Source: an uncultured Clostridia bacterium
GTDB taxonomy: Bacteria > Bacillota > Clostridia > Oscillospirales > Ruminococcaceae
Reading direction: 5' to 3'
DNA length: 64,000 bases
Assembly (NCBI GenBank): GCA_947629905.1
Contig: CANRFM010000003.1
Span: 62,001-126,000 of the forward strand
In this document: one piece after another, positions 23,865-32,303 of the stretch
Layout of the letters: each line of letters starts with the position of its first letter
Numbering within the stretch: position 1 is the first letter of the stretch
Position numbers and translations under genes: made by a program
Notes under the pieces: model-generated
Told to the model about the DNA's origin: nothing
Databases searched by the model: none
The model's input: the letters and a program-made list of their open reading frames with translations, nothing else

Positions 23865-25496
23865 TTACTGTATCCCTTTCTTGTGCTTTTTGCATTCATA
23901 CATCCGTTCATCCGCAAGCTGCATGGCGTTTTCCATGGTGTTTTCCCCCATCCGGAACAAAGCCATACCAAAGGCAATGTCCAGCGGCACGGGCGGATTT
24001 TCCTCTTTGTTGTAGGTGCGGGTGCGCTGTTCCATTCGTTCAATTGCCTGCCATGCGGCATCCTCATCCCCCGATACAATGGCGATAAATTCATCCCCGC
24101 CTGTCCGGTAGCAGTTCCCCGGAAAGCTGTCCTGTATGATACGGGCAGCACTGACAATATGCCTGTCGCCTTCTGCGTGTCCATAGCTGTCATTGACCTT
24201 TTTCAGGTCGTTGATGTCAAGCTGCACAAGCATACAGGAAGTATCCGTCTGTGACATCAGGTCGGCTTCCTTTTCGTTGAAGGCAAGGCGGTTCTGCAAG
24301 CCCGTCAGACCGTCCGTATAGGCAAGCTTTGCCATCAGTTCCGTGCGGTTGTTCTCCAGCTGTACACTGTTGTATTCCCGGATCAGATACAGACCGATCA
24401 GCACCAGAAACAGGATCGTGCCAAGCCGTGTATACTGGCTGGAGATCTGCTGTGAATTTTCCGAAAGCCGATAGATCAGCAGGTCAGCCACTACCCCAAG
24501 CGACAGCACCGATGTCCCGGAAACGAGCGTGAGGAAAAATTTCCGCTCGACCAGATGCTTTTCCACGGCTGTCACAACCAGATACACTGCCATCAGAATG
24601 GCGACCACGATCGTTCCCTGCGTGATGCGGACAAGCTGATAATAGTCCGCAACCCCACAGGAACAAAGCACCAGATTCGCTGTCAGATTCAGGAAGACCA
24701 AGGCAAACAGGCACGGCAGCAGCGGAGAGTGCTTGTTGTTGACAGCACCCGCAATGAAAGAGACTGGCAGATAGGGCAGGAAGATCAGGGAAACATAATT
24801 GATCATCCGGATCAGTGCCGGATTCTGCGTCAGAAGCTGCAAGATCAGCGTGTCATTGACCGACCAGACTGCCACAAGTACCGAGAAGATGCCAAGCGTG
24901 AAAAATTCGATCTGCTGTCCCTGCTTTGCAGTAAAAGCGCTGATAAAGATCATCACCAGCCCCAGCACCACCATCAGGAAGCAGGCACAGAAGCCGGGCA
25001 TTCCCTGCTTGAATACATCACCCATGTACATACCGGGGTCAGCGATCAGGACATTCCGCAGTGCGGGCTGCGTGTTGGCAAAAATTGGCGTAACGGTAAG
25101 CGTGATCTCCTGCGTTTCCACGGGGACGGGTATCATGTGCATATACATACCATACGATTTCCCGAAAATGGCAGGTTCTTCCGGGTGGTAGGTATAGATC
25201 TCCTTGCCATCAGCGAACACGGTGAAAAAGGTGTCAATGCTTTTCAGGCAGAGACGCTTGCTTTCCAGCGGAATATCGGCAACGGAATGTGTGATCGTGA
25301 TCTCCCGTTCCGGCAGTTCCCGCAGGCGGTAGCTTGTGCCGTCCTCAGCGATCCAGTCACTGCCGAGGCTTGTTGCCACGTCATTATAATAGCGCCGTGC
25401 GCCGCCGTTCAGCATACCGGCACATACATAACCGACCACGATGAGAATGATCAGGATATTTGCCAGCCAACGCTTGCTGATGTGCATTTTTTGCAT
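23865..25496 (-). CDS. Membrane diguanylate cyclase (7TM-type sensor with GGDEF domain)
   Basis: The 543-residue protein has a signal-anchor helix near residues 10-27, an extracytoplasmic domain of about 130 residues, seven further hydrophobic segments (about 165-375), and a C-terminal GGDEF domain. The catalytic motif GGDEF is intact at 466-470, so it should make c-di-GMP. No RxxD inhibitory site is seen just before it. The architecture resembles 7TMR-DISM sensors. The ATG at 25496 is chosen for GGGGTGAT upstream; an ATG 27 bp further up is possible. It is second in the glycosyltransferase-to-barstar operon. Confidence 0.9.
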   Translation of the reverse strand: MQKMHISKRWLANILIILIVVGYVCAGMLNGGARRYYNDVATSLGSDWIAEDGTSYRLRELPEREITITHSVADIPLESKRLCLKSIDTFFTVFADGKEIYTYHPEEPAIFGKSYGMYMHMIPVPVETQEITLTVTPIFANTQPALRNVLIADPGMYMGDVFKQGMPGFCACFLMVVLGLVMIFISAFTAKQGQQIEFFTLGIFSVLVAVWSVNDTLILQLLTQNPALIRMINYVSLIFLPYLPVSFIAGAVNNKHSPLLPCLFALVFLNLTANLVLCSCGVADYYQLVRITQGTIVVAILMAVYLVVTAVEKHLVERKFFLTLVSGTSVLSLGVVADLLIYRLSENSQQISSQYTRLGTILFLVLIGLYLIREYNSVQLENNRTELMAKLAYTDGLTGLQNRLAFNEKEADLMSQTDTSCMLVQLDINDLKKVNDSYGHAEGDRHIVSAARIIQDSFPGNCYRTGGDEFIAIVSGDEDAAWQAIERMEQRTRTYNKEENPPVPLDIAFGMALFRMGENTMENAMQLADERMYECKKHKKGIQ

Positions 25497-25551
25497 AGTA
25501 TCACCCCGCAAAAATTTTGTCATGGGATAGCCTGAAACAAGCTATGGTGTT

Positions 25552-26523
25552 TCAGGATGCAGAGGATCCAGACTGATTCAGAAATTCTGCAACGATGTAG
25601 CGAGGACGCTGCTTGACTTCCGCATAGATCTTGCCGACATATTCGCCGATCACGCCAAGGCAAAGCAGCTGCATCCCACCGATCAGCCAGATCGAGCAGA
25701 CAGTACTGGACCACCCCGGAACGGTCGTGCTGAACAATTTGGAAACAACTGCCCAGATCAGCATGGCAATGCTGACCGCTACCATGAGAAAGCCAAGGAC
25801 GATGATGATCTTCAATGGCTTGACACTGAAAGAGGTGATGCCCTCTATGGCAAAGGAAAGCATTTTCCCCAGCGGGTATTTGCTGCTCCCGGCAAAGCGT
25901 TCCTGCCGTTCATAGTAGACACAGGAAGTCTGAAAGCCGAGCAGCGGCACCAGTCCCCGCAGGAAGAGATTGACCTCCCGAAATTCTGCCAACTCCCGCA
26001 GTGCCCTCCGGCTCATCAGCCGGAAATCTGCATGGTTATAGACGACTTCCGTTCCCATGTTCTGCATCAGCTTGTAAAATCCTTCGGCTGTGGCTTTCTT
26101 GAAAAAACTGTCTTTTTTACGTTCACTGCGTACACCGTAAACGATCTCGCTGCCCTTCCGGTATTCAAGGATCATCTTTTCAATGGCATTCACATCGTCC
26201 TGTAAATCGGCATCCATGCTGATAGTGATGTCGCAAAGCTCTTTGACCGTCATCAGCCCGGCAAGCAGTGCGTTCTGGTGTCCGGCATTGTGTGCCAGAC
26301 AGATGCCCGAAAACAAGTCGGGCTCCTGCCTGTGCAGCCCGCAGATGAGCTCCCACGTCTTGTCCTGTGAACCGTCATTGACAAAGACGATACGGCTTGC
26401 CGGGGAGATGCGTGATCTCTGTATCAGGTCTGTATAGCATACACGGAGACGTTTTGCGGTTTCCGGCAGGACATCCTGCTCGTTGTAGCAAGGGATGACC
26501 ATATATAAAATCGGCTGTTCCAT
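25552..26523 (-). CDS. Family 2 glycosyltransferase, GtrB/DPM1-like, membrane anchored
   Basis: The 323-residue protein has a GT-A domain starting YMVIPCYNEQ (about 6-15), with FVNDGSQDKT and the metal site DADLQDD (about 100). Two C-terminal transmembrane helices (about 235-300) follow. This is the layout of enzymes that load a sugar onto undecaprenyl phosphate for later transfer to surface polymers. The ATG at 26523 follows AAGGAGAA; the longer frame reaches into the 5' leader. It is the first gene of a five-gene minus-strand operon. Confidence 0.9.
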   Translation of the reverse strand: MEQPILYMVIPCYNEQDVLPETAKRLRVCYTDLIQRSRISPASRIVFVNDGSQDKTWELICGLHRQEPDLFSGICLAHNAGHQNALLAGLMTVKELCDITISMDADLQDDVNAIEKMILEYRKGSEIVYGVRSERKKDSFFKKATAEGFYKLMQNMGTEVVYNHADFRLMSRRALRELAEFREVNLFLRGLVPLLGFQTSCVYYERQERFAGSSKYPLGKMLSFAIEGITSFSVKPLKIIIVLGFLMVAVSIAMLIWAVVSKLFSTTVPGWSSTVCSIWLIGGMQLLCLGVIGEYVGKIYAEVKQRPRYIVAEFLNQSGSSAS

Positions 26524-26607
26524 TTGCTGTTCTCCTTCAGACGGCAGACTGCCGCATCCGTTTTCTCCCTGTGCCGCTGACAACACAGGGATCTGATCCT
26601 GATTCCT

Positions 26608-26636
26608 ATTATACCATAAAATGCCCAAAGATGCAA
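26608..26636 (-). promoter_or_regulatory. Promoter of the GT2-GGDEF-DUF45-barnase-barstar operon
   Basis: On the minus strand TTGCAT (26631-26636), 17 nt, TATAAT (26608-26613), 85 bp before the GT2 ATG. Confidence 0.8.
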
Positions 26637-26763
26637 GACGTTACAGGAAATTTTCAGCAGAAATTCATTTTTGCGCTTCCCTGCTGAAGATAGGGGAACT
26701 CAGGGCAGCGCCGCACAGGAAATGTCCGGTGGCTTTGTACAGTGTTTTCCTGCATTGCAGACT

Positions 26764-26793
26764 ATTGACAAATAATTACAGGTATGTTATAAT
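26764..26793 (+). promoter_or_regulatory. sigma-A promoter of the SbcD-like/SMC/BrxL/CbxX operon
   Basis: TTGACA (26764-26769), an 18 nt spacer and TATAAT (26788-26793), 49 bp before the first ATG. No other promoter of this quality was noticed within the operon. Confidence 0.82.
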
Positions 26794-26841
26794 AAATTTG
26801 GTGATATTTATATTTTTTTGAGCATAAGGGGGAAATGCCTG

Positions 26842-27813
26842 ATGAAACTGCTGTTGTGTGCGGATGTTCGTCTGGGGGCTGTCTGTGCTGAAAATCTGGG
26901 AGCTGCGCTCTCCCACAAATGGCAGGCTGTCAGAACGGAAAAACTGACAAATCTGATCGATAAAGCAGCGAAGAACAATGCCGGGTATATTGCTTTGTTC
27001 GGGCAGATGTTCGGGCAGAAGCGGGTGCCGGAATCTGTGATCGACTGCCTGTTTCAGGCGGTGAGGGAAGATGCACATATGCAGGTGCTGACCTTTTTGT
27101 CTGCAGACGAATATGACCGGATCACTTACCGGAATGACATTCCGGAAAATCTGCATTTGCTGTGTACGCAGACGGCAGACAGCTTTTGTGATGAACAGAT
27201 CACTGTGCATATGGACGGCGATGCTGTGGAATTACAGCTTTCCGGCAATGCCCCTGTGCGGGTCGAAAAAAATACCGGCGGCAGATTTGTGCTGCATGGC
27301 ATGGGGGAAGAACAGGTCATTCCCTCTTTTGAGCCGGTCGGATTTGAAGATGCAGCAGGTGCTGTGACAGGGTATTCCGTGCTGGAATGGACGGAGCATA
27401 CCTTGGTCGGTATCCGCACGGCAGAAGATCAGACGTATGCATTTCAGTCTGTGGAACTGAAAATTCTCCCGGAAGATGACCAGAAAGAGATCCGCAGGAA
27501 AATACATACAGCTGTGGCAAAAATCGATGCTGACACATTTCTCCGTATCACGATCGTCGGGCGTTCTGCATTCGGGCTTACGCTGAATGGGGATGCTTTG
27601 GCTGCTCTGCTGCAGGACAAGATCTTTTATGTGGAGGTGTATGACAACACGAGTATGGACATTGATGAGGCAGATTTTGAAAACGACATCTCCCTGCGGA
27701 GCGAATTCGTGCGGCTTGCCTTGCAGGAGGATTCTCTGAGCGAATCCGAGCGCAGCAGGATCATCAGCTACGGCTGGAATGCTTTGCATGCCGAGGGGGT
27801 GACTGCTGAATGA
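26842..27813 (+). CDS. SbcD/YhaO-like protein with a degenerate nuclease site
   Basis: The 323 residues follow the SbcD/YhaO layout: a calcineurin-like domain opening MKLLLCADVRLGA, then a capping region and a C-terminal part (YVEVYDNTSMDIDE, LRSEFVRLAL) like that which binds SbcC. The metal ligands are missing. D-x-H is D8-V-R10, and the GD motif is G54-Q55 with Gly58 where the next acidic residue belongs. The usual GNHD and GHxH motifs are not found. It should therefore be a non-catalytic partner. The ATG at 26842 follows AAGGGGGAA. It is first in the operon and overlaps the SMC gene as ATGA, the usual sbcD-sbcC coupling. Confidence 0.75.
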   Translation: MKLLLCADVRLGAVCAENLGAALSHKWQAVRTEKLTNLIDKAAKNNAGYIALFGQMFGQKRVPESVIDCLFQAVREDAHMQVLTFLSADEYDRITYRNDIPENLHLLCTQTADSFCDEQITVHMDGDAVELQLSGNAPVRVEKNTGGRFVLHGMGEEQVIPSFEPVGFEDAAGAVTGYSVLEWTEHTLVGIRTAEDQTYAFQSVELKILPEDDQKEIRRKIHTAVAKIDADTFLRITIVGRSAFGLTLNGDALAALLQDKIFYVEVYDNTSMDIDEADFENDISLRSEFVRLALQEDSLSESERSRIISYGWNALHAEGVTAE

Positions 27814-30800
27814 AACTGATCAGCCTGCATATTGACAATTTCGGCTGTCTGCATGACTATGACTACGATTTTGAGGACGGTCTGAATGTTGTCCTGCACG
27901 ATAACGGATGGGGCAAAACAACGATGGCAGCCTTTCTGAAAGCTATGTTGTATGGCTTTGATACCAAGAGAAGCAAGGACATCACGGAAAATGTGAGAAA
28001 AAGATACCTCCCATGGCAGGGCGGCAATTACGGCGGTACGCTGGATTTTGAAGCCGGGGATGTGCGGTATCGGATCTCCCGGACATTCGGCGAAACTCCA
28101 CGGTTTGACAAGGCGAAGATCGCTGCGCTGGATGCGGGCGTTACAGCGAAGATCAGCCCGGACAGGATCGGGGAGACGCTGTTTCAGCTCGATGCCAGCG
28201 CATTTCAGAGAAGTGTCTTTGTCGATCAGAACGGCTTGTCTATTGCCGGGGCTGCAAGCAGTATTCACACCAGACTGAATGCCTTGGTCAGTCAGGCAAA
28301 TGATGTGGCAGCGTATGACGGTGCAGTCGCAGCGCTGACGGAGGAGATCAAGACATACGAAAAAACCGGCGGCAGGGGCAAGCTTGGTGAAATTACCAGA
28401 CAGATCGCTGCATCAGAGCAGAAGCGTGAACAGATCGAAGCCGAAATTGCACAGCAGGACAGCGCCAGAGAACGCATTTCACAGCTCGATAAGCGGATCA
28501 CGGACATAGATACTGAACTGGATAAAAAGAAACAGCAGCTTGATGAGGTTTCCGGGGAAGCGAAAAAACAGGAAGCTGCCAGAAAGCTGACAGAGGAACT
28601 GGACAAACAGATCGTAGAATTACGGCAGCAGATGGATGGCATTCAGGCGGAACTGGGCGGGCATATCCCGACCTCTGATGAGATCGAACAGGTCAGACGG
28701 CAGAAACAGTCGGCTGCAAGCATTGCACAGCAGCTTTCTGAATTGCAGCAGAATTGTGAAACGATAGAAGCCGATCTTGCGGTGCTGGAGGAAAAATATC
28801 ATGCCATGCTTCCGGCAGCGGCAGAACTGGACGAGATACAGAGCATTTACGGAGAGCTGCAGGGCATTCGTTCTTCGGAAACGGAAGTGACCGAAAGTGC
28901 AGAAGAAGAACCGAAAGGTTACACGCTGCTGCAGGCGATTGCGGACAGCGATCCGGAAGCTGTCAGCCGGTTACAGAGCACTGTTGAACATCAGGAAACG
29001 TTGCAGCAGCTGATCCGGGACTGCGAAGCTGCGGAACAGAAATGGCAGAGCGGGCAGGCAGCATGGAACGACAAGAAAAAACGGTATACCGGATATGCCG
29101 AAGAAGTTGCCCGTTTACAGGCGGAACTGGATGAGAAAAAGCTGTATGCAGCGGAAACTGTCGATCCGGTCATGCAGGGACTGGAAGAACTGCAAAAGAA
29201 AGAGCAAGCTGCCGCACAGTGCGTTTCCGAACAGGAAGCAGCTCTCCGGCATGGCAAAGCAGACTGGGCGGACAAACAACGCCGTTATGCCGCTTTGCAG
29301 GCGGAGCTTGACAGCATTCAGCCGGAAGCAGAACAGAGAAGCCGGTTCTCTCCGGAGAAGGTCAAACCTGTCATAGCGGCTTTAGAGGAATTGCAGAAGC
29401 AGCAGCAATTGGTCGATGTGCGTGCTGAGGAACTTTTGGGGGTCGCTCTGACAGAGGAGCAGGAGGCTTTGCTTGCTGCACATACGGGAGATCTGCCGGA
29501 CACGGCGGAGGGCAGTGCCCTTTTGAAAAAACTCCGCAGTATCATGCAAAAGACCTCGGACATACAGGGCTTGGAAGCCAGAAAAGCCGGAGAACAGAGC
29601 AAGGCGGACAGCTTACAGGCATCAGCCGATCAGTTGGGGACGATCGCAGATACGGATGACAGCGCAGCAGAACAGCCGAAGAAAACGCCCGGCACTGCCC
29701 TGATCATGATCGGTGCTGTATTGACTGTCATCGGTGTGGTGCTGTCCTTTGTTGTCACGCCGTTCATGGCGGTTGCTGCGGTGATTGGCGTGATCCTGAT
29801 CATTTCAGGGGTTGTCGGGAATAAAGGCTATCAATCAAAGCTTCAGGCATATGAGGCATATCAGGCAGCCGCTTCACAGCGAGAGGAAAACCGGAAGAAA
29901 AAAGAAGATCTGCAGACACAGCTGAAAGCCGCACAAGCTGTCGTTGCCGATTTGCAAGGGCAGATCGATGCCTTACAGCAGGGAATACAGAAAGAACAGG
30001 CAGAAGTTGACGCATGGGCAGATACATGGCTGCCCGGTCAGACGGTGACAGAAAGTGCTGTTTCAGCTTTTTTTGAACAGGCAGAACAGGTCGCCAAACT
30101 CCGGAAACAGAAACAGGACACGGCAGAAAAGGCAGACTTTGTGGCAGAAAAGACGGCTTATATTGACAGCGAGCGGCAAAAGGCAGATTCAGCTTTCCCG
30201 GAGATCGCCGGAAACAGTATCGAGGAAGCACTGCGCTTGCTCCGTTCGGGTGAAACAGAGTATCAGCTGTATGACAGCCGGCTGCATACTGCACAGAAAG
30301 CCCTTGATGGCTTCTTTGCTGAAACGGGGCTGACAGCGGAGCAGCTCCGTGCCGGGGAGCTGCCTGAACTTGCGGAAAGGCAGGCTGAACTGGACTGTGC
30401 CCATGCAGCACTGAAAGAATGTGCCATGCAGCGTAAGGCATTTGATGAGACATACCCGGAAATAGCAGGGCTTTCACGGGAAGAAGCACTGCAAAGTCTG
30501 CGGGCAAAGGCAAGCGACTATCGTGTGACAGCCGGACAGCTGCAAAAGGCAGAGCGTGATCTTCAAAAATGCGTGGATGAATCCGGTCTGACACAGGAGC
30601 AGCTTGCCGCCGAGGAAGCGCCCGGTCTTGCTGCATGGAAAAGCAGGTATGACAAACTTTCAGAGGAACTCACACGTTCCGTGGATGCTGCCAATGCAGC
30701 TTTGCAGCCGTTGGATCTGAATACAGATGTTTCACACATCGTACAGGCAGTCCGGGAAGCGGAACAGCTGCTGAACGAATACCAGCAGCATTCCGAAAAG

Positions 30801-32288
30801 CTGAAAGACCGTGCCGCACGATATGCCCGGAAACAGCAGCAGATCGGGGAGCTACAGCAGAAATTGGACGGCAGGCTTGCCCTTTTGCAGGGGAACTATG
30901 CGGATGCCGCTGTTCCGGAAAGGCTGAAACTGGTTCGGGAGGATGTCAGCAGTGCCGCCTCCCTGAAGGCAAAACTTGCGGATGCGGAACAGGACAGAAA
31001 ACGGCAGGAAGAAAAGCGGAAAGCCGCAGAAAATGCGGTAGAAGCCTTTCAGGCGGCGTTCGGGAAGTTTACACCGGAGACGGCGGATGTTCTGGCAGAA
31101 ATTCATGCCAAGGTATCCCGCTATGCGGAACTGGATGCTTCCGTCCGGCAGCTTGCCAAACAGAAGGCAAATGCAGCTCCCACGCCGTCCGCTCCCGGTG
31201 CAGAGGAAACTGCCCTCCGGGAGGCAGTTGCACAGCTCGAAGCACGCAGGGACGACCTGCGGGATGAGTACACGCATAAGAGTGACTTTATCCGGCAGGC
31301 AGACCATTCACTGGAGCAGTACCCGGATGTGGTACAGGAAATTCATGATCTGTATGAGCAGAAGCAGAAAGCGCAGAACACGGTGACGATGCTGAAACGC
31401 ACCATTCAGCTGCTCACACAGGCGAAAGAAAATCTGGCAAACCGGTATCTGAGCAAGGTGGAAAATCTGTTCAATCAATATATGCACATCTGGCTGAATA
31501 ATGATGCTGTAAAAGGCATTTTAGACATGGAATTCAATGTCCTGATCGAGGAGCAAGACAAACAGCACGTGGCACAGGGGTACAGTACTGGCTATTGTGA
31601 CATGATCGATCTCTGTATGCGGCTGGCTTTGGTGGATACTTTGTTTGAGAAGGAACAGCCTTTCCTGATCATGGATGATCCGTTTGTCAATCTTGATGCG
31701 GAACGTCTGAATACGGCGCTGGAACTGCTTCACGTCATGGCAGCGGAAAAGCAGATCATTTACTTTGTGTGTCATCCCATCCGTGCTGTGGAGGGGGATG
31801 ATGCTTCCGTTTCGAGAGAGGCATTCGTCAAGTTGGCAGAAGCCGCAAGGAAGACGATCGAGGAACGCAGGACGAGCGGAACGGAACGCCGGAAACCTGT
31901 CCGCAAGTTGCCGAAAGAAATGTACAGGGTGGTCGATACAGGGACGGGTGCAGCGATCAAACCTGCCCGGATGAATTATACGATCACCAACAGTATTTTC
32001 AGCATGAACTTTGTGCCGGCTGAAACAGGTGACAGGAAAGACCATGCCTATGAACTGTTCTTTATTGATGCGGTCGGTCATGTCCTGAATGACAGACAGC
32101 TGATAGAGGTACGGGACGGGAAACTTTCCACGGATCGGGTGCAGTTCTGCCTGAATACTCGTGACGATAGCGGGGAACAGTTTGAACTGATGATCCGTGA
32201 AAGCGGTCAGGCAGACTATGAAGTCGTTGCCCGGATACCGTTTCAGGCAAAACTGGCATTTGCGGGCACATTCAGCTTTGATTTTTAA
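27810..32288 (+). CDS. SbcC/YhaN-like SMC ATPase with internal membrane hairpin and C-terminal extension
   Basis: A 1,492-residue Rad50/SbcC-type protein. Walker A is HDNGWGKTT (30-38). Long Gln/Glu/Ala-rich coiled coils fill the middle. Two adjacent hydrophobic segments at about 628-672 resemble the membrane hairpin of YhaN-like proteins. Near the C-terminus an atypical signature, STGYCDMIDL, precedes Walker B LIMDDPFVNLD (about 1285-1295). A further 165 or so residues, not part of a usual SbcC head, end in LAFAGTFSFDF and look beta-rich. It is coupled to the SbcD-like gene. Likely role: DNA-end or DNA-structure sensing at the membrane, which is inference. Confidence 0.82.
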   Translation: MKLISLHIDNFGCLHDYDYDFEDGLNVVLHDNGWGKTTMAAFLKAMLYGFDTKRSKDITENVRKRYLPWQGGNYGGTLDFEAGDVRYRISRTFGETPRFDKAKIAALDAGVTAKISPDRIGETLFQLDASAFQRSVFVDQNGLSIAGAASSIHTRLNALVSQANDVAAYDGAVAALTEEIKTYEKTGGRGKLGEITRQIAASEQKREQIEAEIAQQDSARERISQLDKRITDIDTELDKKKQQLDEVSGEAKKQEAARKLTEELDKQIVELRQQMDGIQAELGGHIPTSDEIEQVRRQKQSAASIAQQLSELQQNCETIEADLAVLEEKYHAMLPAAAELDEIQSIYGELQGIRSSETEVTESAEEEPKGYTLLQAIADSDPEAVSRLQSTVEHQETLQQLIRDCEAAEQKWQSGQAAWNDKKKRYTGYAEEVARLQAELDEKKLYAAETVDPVMQGLEELQKKEQAAAQCVSEQEAALRHGKADWADKQRRYAALQAELDSIQPEAEQRSRFSPEKVKPVIAALEELQKQQQLVDVRAEELLGVALTEEQEALLAAHTGDLPDTAEGSALLKKLRSIMQKTSDIQGLEARKAGEQSKADSLQASADQLGTIADTDDSAAEQPKKTPGTALIMIGAVLTVIGVVLSFVVTPFMAVAAVIGVILIISGVVGNKGYQSKLQAYEAYQAAASQREENRKKKEDLQTQLKAAQAVVADLQGQIDALQQGIQKEQAEVDAWADTWLPGQTVTESAVSAFFEQAEQVAKLRKQKQDTAEKADFVAEKTAYIDSERQKADSAFPEIAGNSIEEALRLLRSGETEYQLYDSRLHTAQKALDGFFAETGLTAEQLRAGELPELAERQAELDCAHAALKECAMQRKAFDETYPEIAGLSREEALQSLRAKASDYRVTAGQLQKAERDLQKCVDESGLTQEQLAAEEAPGLAAWKSRYDKLSEELTRSVDAANAALQPLDLNTDVSHIVQAVREAEQLLNEYQQHSEKLKDRAARYARKQQQIGELQQKLDGRLALLQGNYADAAVPERLKLVREDVSSAASLKAKLADAEQDRKRQEEKRKAAENAVEAFQAAFGKFTPETADVLAEIHAKVSRYAELDASVRQLAKQKANAAPTPSAPGAEETALREAVAQLEARRDDLRDEYTHKSDFIRQADHSLEQYPDVVQEIHDLYEQKQKAQNTVTMLKRTIQLLTQAKENLANRYLSKVENLFNQYMHIWLNNDAVKGILDMEFNVLIEEQDKQHVAQGYSTGYCDMIDLCMRLALVDTLFEKEQPFLIMDDPFVNLDAERLNTALELLHVMAAEKQIIYFVCHPIRAVEGDDASVSREAFVKLAEAARKTIEERRTSGTERRKPVRKLPKEMYRVVDTGTGAAIKPARMNYTITNSIFSMNFVPAETGDRKDHAYELFFIDAVGHVLNDRQLIEVRDGKLSTDRVQFCLNTRDDSGEQFELMIRESGQADYEVVARIPFQAKLAFAGTFSFDF

Positions 32289-32303
32289 GAGGGGGTAGCA
32301 CTG

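Larger units (their letters stand above)
26524..26841. other. 318 bp divergent intergenic region
   Basis: It separates the leftward GT2 operon from the rightward SbcD-like/SMC/BrxL/CbxX operon. It holds one promoter for each direction and an 8 bp inverted repeat (TTCAGCAG 26653-26660, CTGCTGAA 26681-26688). No coding region is credible here. Confidence 0.6.

Noticed and set aside
26818-27813. Longer start for the SbcD-like gene at 26818
   Set aside because: The downstream ATG at 26842 follows AAGGGGGAA and gives the family N-terminus MKLLLCAD. The upstream start has no ribosome site.
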